DNA of 64,000 nt from JAWKHR01 sp041394725 (GTDB lineage Bacteria; Acidobacteriota; Vicinamibacteria; Vicinamibacterales; SCN-69-37): contig JAWKHR010000022.1 in NCBI GenBank assembly GCA_041394725.1, positions 41,488-105,487 on the forward strand. The letters are read 5' to 3'. This document shows positions 18,243 to 25,846 of the stretch, in pieces; within the stretch, counting starts at the first letter, position 1; each line of letters opens with the position of its first letter. The notes below the pieces were generated by a model. It was not told the DNA's origin. It did not search any database and saw nothing but the letters and a program-made list of their open reading frames with translations. The translations under genes were made by a program, and so were the position numbers.

Positions 18243-19487
18243 GTGGATGGCATGCTCGGTCTCTATCTCCACGTCCCGTTCTGCCAGGCCATCTGCGGCT
18301 ACTGCAACTTCAACCGCGGCCTGTTCGACGAGGCCCTGAAGGCGCGCTACGTCGAGGCGCTCACCCGCGAGATCCGCGAGGCCCCGCTCGTGCCCGACGT
18401 GCCCGACGTGCCCGATGTGCCCGACGTCCCAGGCGTGCCTGCCGTCGCGGGCGCGCCCGTCGCCGCCGGGACGCGCCAGGACGACACGCCGGCGGCCGAC
18501 ACGATCTTCTTCGGGGGCGGCACGCCCTCGCTCCTCGACCCCGACGAGATCGCCGGCCTCATCGCGGCCTGCCGCGCGCGGTTCTCCCTGACCCCGGACG
18601 CGGAAATCACGCTGGAGACCAATCCCGAGACGGTGACGCCAGAGCGGCTGGCGGCCTTCCGGGCCGCGGGCGTCAATCGCATCAGCTTCGGCGTCCAGTC
18701 GTTCGACGACGAGGAACTGCGGCGCCTGGATCGGATCCACTCCGCGGCCCGCGCCGCCGAGGTCGTCTCGCTCGCGCGCGACGCGGGCTTCGACAACCTC
18801 AGCTTCGATCTCATGTGCTGGCTGCCAGGGCAGACCCGCGCCTCGTGGCGCCGCACGGTCGAGCGGGCCGTCGCGCTGGCGCCCGACCACCTGTCCCTCT
18901 ACCTGCTCGAGCTCTACCCGAACGCGCCCCTCCAGGAGGCCATGGCCCGGGCGACCGCGGCGGGCCGGGGTCCTGACTGGGCGCAGGCGGCCGACGACGA
19001 CGCCGCGGACATGTACCTGGAGGCGTTCGAGCGTCTCGACCAGGCGGGGTACGCGCAGTACGAGATTTCGAACACCGCCCGGCCCGGCTATCGGAGCCGT
19101 CACAACGTCAAGTACTGGCAAGGGGATTCCTGGAGAGGATTCGGCTGCGGTGCCCACTCGACGATGGGCGCGGTGCGCTGGCACAACGTGGCCGGCACGG
19201 CCGACTACGTGGATCGGCTCGCGGCGGGCGCGTCGGTGGCGGTTGCGCCGCGGGCGCTCTCGCGGCAGGACCAGCTCGGCGAGGCGCTCTTCACCGGGAT
19301 GCGCCTGACCGAGGGGATCGACGAGGGGAACTTTTCGCGACGGTTCGGGGTCCATCCGTGGGCCCTGCACGCCAGCACGCTCGAGCCGCTGGTCGGTGAC
19401 GGTCTGGTCTGGCGCCGGGACGGCCGATTCGGCCTCACCCGGCGCGGCATGCTCGTGGCGAACGAGGTGCTCGTGGCGTTCGTGTGA
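18243..19487 (+). CDS. hemW: HemW-like radical SAM heme chaperone
   Basis: A 414-residue radical SAM protein of the oxygen-independent coproporphyrinogen oxidase-like family; HemW proteins bind heme and deliver it to respiratory enzymes. The CX3CX2C cluster motif is C14-C18-C21 in VPFCQAICGYCNF, and HDFGGGTPS-type sequence appears as IFFGGGTPSLLDPDE. Later motifs are ETNPETVTPERL and RISFGVQSFDDEEL. The N-terminal extra Cys of true HemN is absent, favouring HemW. Residues about 50-69 carry an unusual Pro-Asp-Val tandem repeat inserted between the cluster motif and GGGTP. Start is GTG 18243, or ATG 18252. Confidence 0.9.
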   Translation: MDGMLGLYLHVPFCQAICGYCNFNRGLFDEALKARYVEALTREIREAPLVPDVPDVPDVPDVPGVPAVAGAPVAAGTRQDDTPAADTIFFGGGTPSLLDPDEIAGLIAACRARFSLTPDAEITLETNPETVTPERLAAFRAAGVNRISFGVQSFDDEELRRLDRIHSAARAAEVVSLARDAGFDNLSFDLMCWLPGQTRASWRRTVERAVALAPDHLSLYLLELYPNAPLQEAMARATAAGRGPDWAQAADDDAADMYLEAFERLDQAGYAQYEISNTARPGYRSRHNVKYWQGDSWRGFGCGAHSTMGAVRWHNVAGTADYVDRLAAGASVAVAPRALSRQDQLGEALFTGMRLTEGIDEGNFSRRFGVHPWALHASTLEPLVGDGLVWRRDGRFGLTRRGMLVANEVLVAFV

Positions 19488-19552
19488 GGGAGGCGCGGTC
19501 GGTCGCGAGCGCGGCGGTCGCCGGCCCTCGAATCGGGTGGACAACGGCCATC

Positions 19553-19580
19553 TTGTCTTGGCCGTCGGGTACGGTAAAGT
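19553..19580 (+). promoter_or_regulatory. Probable promoter of the secreted-protein gene at 19632
   Basis: TTGTCT (19553-19558) and TAAAGT (19575-19580), spaced 16 bases, lie 51 bases before the ATG in a 144-base intergenic region that follows hemW. Both hexamers match the sigma-70 consensus at four or five of six positions and stand out in GC-rich sequence. Confidence 0.45.
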
Positions 19581-19631
19581 ATGGGGTCTTTTTCGGGAGG
19601 ATTCGTTGCCCCGGGGGCAGGGAGGCATTGC

Positions 19632-20192
19632 ATGAAGTTGTCGAGTTCCCTGTCGGCGCTGCGCCGGCAGGCGGTCCTGGCAGTTGGTCTGGCGGCTCTG
19701 GTCTGTGCCGCGTCGGGTGTGAAGGCGCAGGATGCGGCCGCCGGTCAGGATCCGGCGCCGGCGCAGCAACAGGACCCGCTGAAGTTCAGCCATAACGGCG
19801 AGGTCATGATCCTCTGGGCCATCAAGCCCGAGCGCACCGCGGACTTCGAGTCGGTGTGGACCACGATCAAGGGCGCCCTGGCGCAGAACGCCGATGCGAA
19901 TCTCCGCGCGCTCGGCCAGTCGATCAAGATCTCGAAGGTCGACCTGCCGGCCGGCGGTCCCGGCGTCCTCTACGTGTTCCTGTTGAGCCCGGCGTCCACG
20001 CAGTACAGCTACAACCCGGTGACGCTGCTCTTCGAGACCCTCAAGGCTCCGGATGCGGATCCGGCCGCGACCACGCCCGCGCCGAAGCCCGCCGGGACGT
20101 TCACGTACGACGAGGCCCAGGAAGTCTTCAAGAAGTTCGACGGCAGCTACAACCAGATCAACCCCTGGCCGCTCAAGGGCCTGGGGATGTAG
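19632..20192 (+). CDS. Secreted protein of unknown function, paralogue of 20288 gene
   Basis: A 186-residue exported protein that I do not recognise. Residues 1-33 form a signal peptide ending GVKAQ. The mature part has a core with KPERTADFESVWTTIKGALA and VLYVFLLSPASTQYSYNPV, then a Pro/Ala linker and FTYDEAQEVFKKFDGSYNQI near the end. The next gene has the same core in the same order, so the pair arose by duplication. The ATG at 19632 follows GGGAGG at about 11 bases. A strong terminator lies downstream. The fold is possibly a small alpha/beta dimer like the ABM-type domains, but that is a guess. Confidence 0.75.
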   Translation: MKLSSSLSALRRQAVLAVGLAALVCAASGVKAQDAAAGQDPAPAQQQDPLKFSHNGEVMILWAIKPERTADFESVWTTIKGALAQNADANLRALGQSIKISKVDLPAGGPGVLYVFLLSPASTQYSYNPVTLLFETLKAPDADPAATTPAPKPAGTFTYDEAQEVFKKFDGSYNQINPWPLKGLGM

Positions 20193-20235
20193 CTTGCCCC
20201 GGTCCGCCTCCGGCGGCTGATGGACTGACATTCCG

Positions 20236-20273
20236 ACGGGACGCCCGCGTGCGGGCGTCCCGTTTCGCTTTTT
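20236..20273 (+). terminator. Strong intrinsic terminator
   Basis: A perfect inverted repeat with 13-base arms (20236-20248 and 20251-20263, arm ACGGGACGCCCGC) is followed by TTTCGCTTTTT. It ends transcription of the 19632 gene before its paralogue at 20288. Confidence 0.9.
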
Positions 20274-20287
20274 CGGGGGACCCTCCC

Positions 20288-20827
20288 ATGCGCCCGCCGC
20301 TCGCGATCCCGATCCTCGCCCTGCTCAGCGTCGCTTCGGCGGCGCCCGCCGTGCCGGCGTCGCACCCGGCCGGCCCGCCGCCGCAGCCCGTCGTCCTGGC
20401 GCCCGGCCCGCCCGCGGCCGGCCGCCCGGTCCGACAGGACCCGGCGCGACAGGACCCGGTCCCGCCCGCGCCGGCCCAGCCCGACGCCTACCAGTTCCCG
20501 AGCGGCGCCGGCATGCTGTTCTTCTACGTGCGGCCGGACCACGCGGCCGATTTCGAGGCGGTGCTCGCGCGCCTCGACGCGGCGCTCTCGGCGACCACCG
20601 ACCCGGCGCGGGCGCGGCAGGCGGTGAGCTGGCGCATGTTCCGCTCGCTCGAGTCGCACGACGAGCGGATCTACGTGTTCTTCTTCGACCCGGCCGTGCC
20701 GGACGCGAGCTACGACCCGGTGAAGGCGCTGGGCGACCTGCTCCCCGACGAGGTGCAGGACCTCTACGCCCGGCTGAAGGCCGCGATCGTCCGCGTGGAG
20801 CGGATGGGGCTCTCGCGGATCCGCTGA
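20288..20827 (+). CDS. Secreted protein of unknown function, paralogue of 19632 gene
   Basis: A 179-residue exported protein with a signal peptide (residues 1 to about 22) and a Pro/Gln-rich linker. The core shares order and spacing with the upstream paralogue: VRPDHAADFEAVLARLDAAL matches KPERTADFESVWTTIKGAL, and IYVFFFDPAVPDASYDPV matches LYVFLLSPASTQYSYNPV. The C-terminus is helical (LYARLKAAIVRVERMGLS). The ATG at 20288 lies only 15 bases past the T-tract of the strong terminator, so expression needs readthrough or a promoter overlapping the hairpin; none is obvious. No known family is recognised. Confidence 0.7.
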   Translation: MRPPLAIPILALLSVASAAPAVPASHPAGPPPQPVVLAPGPPAAGRPVRQDPARQDPVPPAPAQPDAYQFPSGAGMLFFYVRPDHAADFEAVLARLDAALSATTDPARARQAVSWRMFRSLESHDERIYVFFFDPAVPDASYDPVKALGDLLPDEVQDLYARLKAAIVRVERMGLSRIR

Positions 20828-20840
20828 CGGCCCGTGCCGA

Positions 20841-21320
20841 TCAGAACGCGATGTTCAGGCCCGCGTAGAACCGCTTCGGCGTGGGGTAGAGCGCCGAGCC
20901 GCGCAGGTTGAAGACCCGGAAGTCCAGCCGCAGGCGCACCGGCCCGGCCAGGCGGATCTTCGCGCCGCCGCCGATGTTCGTGCCGAAGCTCGTCTCCTGC
21001 GTCGTGTCGAGACGCTCCCGGAAGAACCCGCCGCCGATGGTCGCGTAGAGCTGCACGCCGGAGGTCGGCGTCTGGACCAGCGCGTTGAACATCCCGGTCG
21101 TCAGGCCGGGCGCGTCGTTGTCGATCTGCTCGCTCGTGCGCGAGTACTCGAACTCGAAGCCGACGACGAGCAGGCTGACGCCGACCGCGAAGCCGCGCGC
21201 CGGTCGTGTCGCCGGCGTCGTCGTCGCGCCCAGGAAGCCGGTCAGGTCCGCCGCGGCCGGCGCCGGGGTGAGCAGGAGCAGGGCGGCGGAGAGGACCGCT
21301 GGGATCAGGTAGCGTCGCAT
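20841..21320 (-). CDS. Small outer-membrane beta-barrel-like protein
   Basis: A 159-residue exported protein. The signal peptide is residues 1-24 (MRRYLIPAVLSAALLLL, ending AAAD). The mature part has alternating hydrophobic strands, such as GVQLYATIGGGFF, GGGAKIRLAGPVRLRLDFRV and a C-terminal strand ending RFYAGLNIAF with terminal Phe, the usual outer-membrane barrel insertion signal. The length suggests a barrel of about eight strands, like OmpW/OmpA-type small porins. The ATG at 21320 has a strong TAGGAGG ribosome site. It is divergent from the acyl-CoA dehydrogenase (70 bases) and convergent with the paralogue gene. Ligand and function are unknown. Confidence 0.78.
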   Translation of the reverse strand: MRRYLIPAVLSAALLLLTPAPAAADLTGFLGATTTPATRPARGFAVGVSLLVVGFEFEYSRTSEQIDNDAPGLTTGMFNALVQTPTSGVQLYATIGGGFFRERLDTTQETSFGTNIGGGAKIRLAGPVRLRLDFRVFNLRGSALYPTPKRFYAGLNIAF

Positions 21321-21389
21321 GTGCCTCCTATCGGAGGGATGGGGACCGCGCACCAGCGCCCGGGCCCGCTGCGTGATATTTTCCCCCTG

Positions 21390-22535
21390 ATGGACCTTCG
21401 TCCGACCGCCGAAGAGGATCTGCTGCGCCGCACGGTGCGCGAATTCGCGGAAGCCGAGATCCGGCCCAACGTCATGACGTGGGACGAGGCCCAGGTGTTT
21501 CCCGAGGACCTGCGGAGCAAGCTCGCGGGGCTCGGCCTGCTCGGCATCCAGGTGCCGGAGGCGTACGGCGGCGCCGGGATGTCCGCGGTCGAGTACTGCA
21601 TCTGCCTCGAGGAGCTGGCGCGCGTCGATCCGTCGATCTCGCTGTCGGTCGCCGCGCACAACGGGCTCTGCGTCGCGCACCTCTACATGTTCGGGAGCGA
21701 GGCGCAGAAGCAGCGGTACCTGGCGCCGCTCGCGCGGGGCGAGGCGCTCGGCGCCTGGGGCCTGACCGAATCGGGATCGGGCAGCGACGCGGCCGCGATG
21801 CGGACGACCGCCCAGCGCGACGGCGACGGCTGGGTGCTCAACGGGTCCAAGCAGTTCATCACCCACGGCCGGATCGGCGAGACGATCGTGGCCATGGCCG
21901 TGACCGACCGGTCGAAGGGCCGCAAGGGGATCTCGGCGTTCGTGATCCCGCGCGGCACACCGGGGTTCGTCGCGGACAAGAAGGAGAACAAGCTCGGCAT
22001 GCGGGCGAGCGACACCAGCGAGGTGCTGTTCGAGGACTGCCGCGTGCCCGCCGACGCGCTGGTGGGCGAGGAAGGCGAGGGCTTCATCAACACGCTGCAG
22101 GTGCTCGACGCGGGCCGCATCGGGATCGCGGCGCTCGCGGTCGGGCTGGCGCAGGGGGCCTACGACGCGGCGCGCGCATACGCGCACGACCGCCATCAGT
22201 TCAACCAGCCGATCTCGCACTTCCAGGCCATCCGCTGGAAGCTGGCCGACATGGCGACGCGGATCCAGGCGGCCCGTCTCCTCACGCTGCGCGCGGCCTG
22301 GATGCGCGACCGGCGGGAGGCCCGCACGACGATGGAGTCGTCGATGGCGAAGCTGTATGCGAGCGAGATCGCGGTCCGGGCCGCCGAGGAGGGCGTCCAG
22401 ATCCACGGCGGCTACGGATTCGTGAAGGACTATCCCGCGGAGAAGTACTTCCGCGACGTCAAGCTGTGCACGATCGGCGAGGGCACGAGCGAGATCCAGC
22501 GCCTGGTCATCGCGCGGCAGCTGCTGGGGCGGTAG
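21390..22535 (+). CDS. Acyl-CoA dehydrogenase (short-chain type)
   Basis: A 381-residue FAD enzyme that forms a trans-2 double bond in acyl-CoA. The N-terminal helical domain is followed by the FAD-binding segment GAWGLTESGSGSDAAAMRTT and the middle beta domain (GSKQFITHGRI). The C-terminal domain has QFNQPISHFQAIRWKLADMA and the catalytic base Glu in TIGEGTSEIQ. Length and motifs match butyryl-CoA dehydrogenases. It starts at ATG 21390, with the family N-terminus (DLRPTAEEDLLRRTVREFAE) beginning at once. It is followed after four bases by the meaB-epimerase fusion, so acyl-CoA and propionyl-CoA catabolism are probably coupled here. Confidence 0.93.
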   Translation: MDLRPTAEEDLLRRTVREFAEAEIRPNVMTWDEAQVFPEDLRSKLAGLGLLGIQVPEAYGGAGMSAVEYCICLEELARVDPSISLSVAAHNGLCVAHLYMFGSEAQKQRYLAPLARGEALGAWGLTESGSGSDAAAMRTTAQRDGDGWVLNGSKQFITHGRIGETIVAMAVTDRSKGRKGISAFVIPRGTPGFVADKKENKLGMRASDTSEVLFEDCRVPADALVGEEGEGFINTLQVLDAGRIGIAALAVGLAQGAYDAARAYAHDRHQFNQPISHFQAIRWKLADMATRIQAARLLTLRAAWMRDRREARTTMESSMAKLYASEIAVRAAEEGVQIHGGYGFVKDYPAEKYFRDVKLCTIGEGTSEIQRLVIARQLLGR

Positions 22536-22539
22536 GCGG

Positions 22540-23919
22540 GTGGCCGGGGCGACCCTGAGCGAGCGGCTTCTCGCGGGCGATCCGCGCGCAATCGCGCGGG
22601 CGATCTCGCTCATCGAGGACGAGTCGTCGGACGGCGCGGCGCTGGTCGGCCGCATCTACGAGCACACCGGGCGCGCCTACCTCATCGGCGTGACCGGGCC
22701 GCCGGGCGCGGGCAAGAGCACGCTCGTCGAGCAGCTCACGCGCGAGCTGCGGAAGACCGGCGTGCGCGTGGGCGTCCTCGCGGTCGATCCCACCAGTCCC
22801 TACAGCGGCGGCGCGATCCTGGGCGACCGCGTGCGGATGCAGATGCACGCGGAGGACGCGGGCGTGTTCATCCGCAGCATGGCGACGCGCGGCCACCTGG
22901 GCGGGCTCGCCCGGACGACGGCCGAGGCCGCGCTCGTCCTCGACGCGGCCGGCTACGACATCGTCATCATCGAGACGGTCGGCGTCGGCCAGGACGAGGT
23001 GGACATCGTCCGCACGGCGGACATCTCGATCGTCACGGTCGTGCCGGGCACGGGCGACGAGGTGCAGGCGCTCAAGGCCGGCATCATGGAGATCGCCGAC
23101 ATCTTCGTCGTCAACAAGGCGGACCGCGAGGGCGCGGATCGCACGGCCTCGTCGATCGAGGTGATGCTCTCGCTGGAGTCGTGGGCGGAGGGCACGTGGC
23201 GGCCGCCGGTCCTGCGCACGGTCGCGACGACCGGCGCCGGCGTCCCGGACCTGGTGGAGACGATCGCGCGGTTCCGCCGCGACTCGCGGGACCAGCTCGG
23301 CGAGCGCCGGCGCGCCCGGGCCGAGTGGCGCCTGCGCGAGATCCTCGGGCGCGGCTTCATGCAGCACCTGGACGCGCACGTGCTGGCGCCCGGCGAGTTC
23401 GAGGCGACGCTCGAGCGGATCGCGGACCGACGGACCGATCCCTACACCGCGGCCGACGGGCTGCTCACGCGGGCGGTGGCGGCCGGCGGCCCTGGCCTCA
23501 CGCTCGACCACGTCGGGATCGCGGTCCCCGACGCGGCGCCGTTCGTCGAGCGGTTCCGCGACCTGTTCGGTCTCGCGACCGACACACCCGAGGACGTGGG
23601 GCAGCACCGCGTGCGGTTCGTCGGGACGGGCGGCGCGACCCTGGAGCTGGTCGAGCCGCTCACGCCGGAGGCGCCGGTGGCCAAGTTCCTGGCCTCGCGC
23701 GGCGCCGGGCTGCACCACCTGTGCGTGCGCGTGCCGGACATCGACCGCGCGATCGCGGACCTGACCGCGCGCGGCGTCCGGTTCATCGACACGGTGGCGC
23801 GGGCTGGCGCGCACGGATCACGGATCGCGTTCATCCACCCGTCCAGCGCGCAGGGCCTGCTGATCGAGCTCAAGCAGCTGGCGGCGGTGACGCCGGACCC
23901 GGGAGAGGGGCCGGCGTGA
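22540..23919 (+). CDS. Fusion of MeaB GTPase and methylmalonyl-CoA epimerase
   Basis: A 459-residue two-domain protein. Residues 1 to about 310 are a MeaB/ArgK P-loop GTPase, which protects and reloads the B12 cofactor of methylmalonyl-CoA mutase: Walker A GPPGAGKS (53-60), VDPTSPYSGGAILGDRVRM, ETVGVGQDEVDI and the NKAD base motif (192-195). Residues about 318-450 are a glyoxalase-fold methylmalonyl-CoA epimerase: LDHVGIAVPD with metal ligand H324, GLHHLCVRVPDIDRAI and LLIELKQ with the catalytic or metal Glu. Both steps belong to propionyl-CoA breakdown. Start GTG 22540. No methylmalonyl-CoA mutase is in the window. Confidence 0.92.
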   Translation: MAGATLSERLLAGDPRAIARAISLIEDESSDGAALVGRIYEHTGRAYLIGVTGPPGAGKSTLVEQLTRELRKTGVRVGVLAVDPTSPYSGGAILGDRVRMQMHAEDAGVFIRSMATRGHLGGLARTTAEAALVLDAAGYDIVIIETVGVGQDEVDIVRTADISIVTVVPGTGDEVQALKAGIMEIADIFVVNKADREGADRTASSIEVMLSLESWAEGTWRPPVLRTVATTGAGVPDLVETIARFRRDSRDQLGERRRARAEWRLREILGRGFMQHLDAHVLAPGEFEATLERIADRRTDPYTAADGLLTRAVAAGGPGLTLDHVGIAVPDAAPFVERFRDLFGLATDTPEDVGQHRVRFVGTGGATLELVEPLTPEAPVAKFLASRGAGLHHLCVRVPDIDRAIADLTARGVRFIDTVARAGAHGSRIAFIHPSSAQGLLIELKQLAAVTPDPGEGPA

Positions 23920-24770
23920 CGCTCACGTTCGGCGACCTGCGCGTGGACAGCCTGTCGGACGGCGGATTCCGGCTGGACGGCGGCGCGATGTTCGGCGTGG
24001 TCCCGAAGCCGCTGTGGGAGCGTCGCGCACCGGCCGACGAGCGGAACCGCATCCGCCTCGGCCTGCGCCCGCTGCTCGTCCGGGGCGGCGGCCGGGTCGT
24101 GCTGATCGACGCCGGCATCGGCGACAAGATGAGCGACCGGGACGCGGACATCTACGCGCTCGACCGGGAACGGCACCTCGACCACTCGCTGGCCGCCGCC
24201 GGCATCACCGCCCGCGACGTCACGCACGTCGTCGCCACGCATCTGCATTTCGACCACTGCGGCGGATTCACCACGCTCATGGACGGCGTGCTCGTCCCAC
24301 GGTTCCCGAACGCGCGCTACCTGGTCCGCCGCCAGGAGTGGGAGGACGCGACCCACCCGCACGAGCGCAACCGCGCGAGCTACCTGCAGGAGAACTTCCT
24401 GCCGCTGGCCGAGGCCGGCGTCGTGGACTTCCACGAAGCGGACGGCGAACTGCTGCCCGGCATCTCGGCCGTCCGGACCGGCGGCCACACGATGCACCAC
24501 GAGCTGGTCCGCATCGAGTCGGGCGGCCGCGTCGGCGTCTTCGTCGCCGATCTGATCCCGACCACCGCACACGTGGACGAGCCGTGGATCATGGGCTACG
24601 ACCTCTACCCGATGGACACGCTGATGTTCAAGAAGCGCTTCCTGGCCGAGGCGATCGCCGGCGAGTACGTTATCTTCTTCGAGCACGACCCGGCGGTGCC
24701 GGCCGGCATCATCCGGCAGGACGGCCGGCGGAAGAAGGTGGAGACGGTCGGGGGATCGAGGGACGGGTAA
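23916..24770 (+). CDS. Metallo-beta-lactamase-fold hydrolase
   Basis: A 284-residue soluble hydrolase with the binuclear zinc motif HLHFDH (H109-x-H111-x-D113-H114), then GGHTMHH and VFVADLIPTTAH and a late His in FFEHDPA. The pattern resembles lactonase-like and glyoxalase-II-like MBL proteins, but the substrate cannot be read from sequence. The GTG start overlaps the stop of the MeaB-epimerase fusion (GTGA), so it is translationally coupled to acyl-CoA metabolism; a thioester or lactone substrate would fit. The gene ends immediately before the solo CAATC array. Confidence 0.85.
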   Translation: MTLTFGDLRVDSLSDGGFRLDGGAMFGVVPKPLWERRAPADERNRIRLGLRPLLVRGGGRVVLIDAGIGDKMSDRDADIYALDRERHLDHSLAAAGITARDVTHVVATHLHFDHCGGFTTLMDGVLVPRFPNARYLVRRQEWEDATHPHERNRASYLQENFLPLAEAGVVDFHEADGELLPGISAVRTGGHTMHHELVRIESGGRVGVFVADLIPTTAHVDEPWIMGYDLYPMDTLMFKKRFLAEAIAGEYVIFFEHDPAVPAGIIRQDGRRKKVETVGGSRDG

Positions 24771-24777
24771 TCGAGCG

Positions 24778-24931
24778 ATCAGCCAATCCCCAATCCCCAA
24801 TCCCAAATCCCCAATCCAAAATCACCAATCCCAAATCACCAATCCCAAATCACCAATTCCCAGTCAATCATCAATCCCCAATCGCCACTCTCCCAATCAA
24901 TCATCAATCTCAGATCGCCAAATCTTCAATG
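24778..24931 (+). repeat. Solo CAATC-type repeat array
   Basis: About 150 bases of degenerate units (CCAATCCC, CAAATCAC, CCCAATC) on the plus strand between the MBL gene and the MTA phosphorylase gene. No four-helix-bundle gene is attached. The terminus at 24898-24931 shares an 18-base identity (CAATCATCAATCTCAGAT) with the left array near prfB and the GATCGC..TTCAATG ending with the right array near the PBP gene. Its final ATG is the start codon of the next gene. Base composition is far below the neighbouring GC content. Confidence 0.85.
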
Positions 24932-25810
24932 TCCTCCTCGCCCTCCCCCCTCTCCATCGGCATCATCGGCGGCTCCGGACTCTACGACATGGCGGAGCTG
25001 ACGGACCGCGAAGAGCGCGTGATCGACACGCCGTTCGGCGCGCCCTCGGGCCCGTACGTCACGGCCACGCTGCGCGGCCGCAGGGTCGCGTTCCTCGCGC
25101 GCCACGGCGTGGGGCACCGGCTGCTGCCGACCGAGATCAACTACCGCGCGAACATCTTCGGCCTGAAGCTCCTCGGCGTCGAGTACATCCTGTCGGCCTC
25201 GGCCGTGGGCAGCCTCCGCGAGGACTTCAAGCCGACCGACATCGTCGTACCGGCGCAGTTCTTCGACCGCACGCGGCAGCGGCCGAGCACGTTCTTCGGC
25301 GACGGGCTGGTCGCGCACGTGGCGTTCGCGCACCCGTTCTGCGGACCGCTGAGCGACCTCGCCTACGGCGCGGCGGTCAAGGCCGGCGCGACCGTCCATC
25401 GCGGCGGCACCTACGTCTGCATGGAAGGGCCGCAGTTCTCCACGATCGCCGAGTCGAATCACTACCGCGCGTCGGGGTTCGACATCATCGGCATGACGAA
25501 CCTCCAGGAGGCCAAGCTCGCCCGGGAGGCCGAGATCTGCTACACCACGCTCGCCCTCGTCACCGACTACGACTGCTGGCATCCGGACCACGACGCGGTC
25601 ACCGTGGACATGGTCGTCGCCACGCTGATGCAGAACGCGAAGACGGCCCAGCAGATCATCGCCAACGCCGTCGAGCAGCTGCCGATCGCCCGCACCTGCG
25701 AGTGCGCGCGCGCCCTGGCGACGGCCATCATCACGCGGCCCGAGGCCGTGCCCGAGGCCACGAAGGCGCGCCTCGCGCCCCTCGTCGGCCGGTACCTGAC
25801 CACCCCTTGA
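24929..25810 (+). CDS. mtnP: S-methyl-5'-thioadenosine phosphorylase
   Basis: A 293-residue purine nucleoside phosphorylase-family enzyme that splits methylthioadenosine into adenine and methylthioribose phosphate. Motifs are IGIIGGSGLYDMAELTD at the start, FLARHGVGHRLLPTEINYRA (phosphate and substrate binding), YVCMEGPQFSTIAESNHYRA and GMTNLQEAKLAREAEICYTT, which together fit the MTAP subgroup. The ATG at 24929 is the last codon-sized piece of the repeat array terminus, and no Shine-Dalgarno is visible in front of it. Followed after 36 bases by a PfkB kinase probably acting on nucleosides, giving a purine-salvage pair. Inosine or guanosine phosphorylase activity is a less likely alternative. 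Confidence 0.9.
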   Translation: MSSSPSPLSIGIIGGSGLYDMAELTDREERVIDTPFGAPSGPYVTATLRGRRVAFLARHGVGHRLLPTEINYRANIFGLKLLGVEYILSASAVGSLREDFKPTDIVVPAQFFDRTRQRPSTFFGDGLVAHVAFAHPFCGPLSDLAYGAAVKAGATVHRGGTYVCMEGPQFSTIAESNHYRASGFDIIGMTNLQEAKLAREAEICYTTLALVTDYDCWHPDHDAVTVDMVVATLMQNAKTAQQIIANAVEQLPIARTCECARALATAIITRPEAVPEATKARLAPLVGRYLTTP

Positions 25811-25846
25811 TCACCCCCGTTTCACGAGAGGTCTGACCCCGAATCC

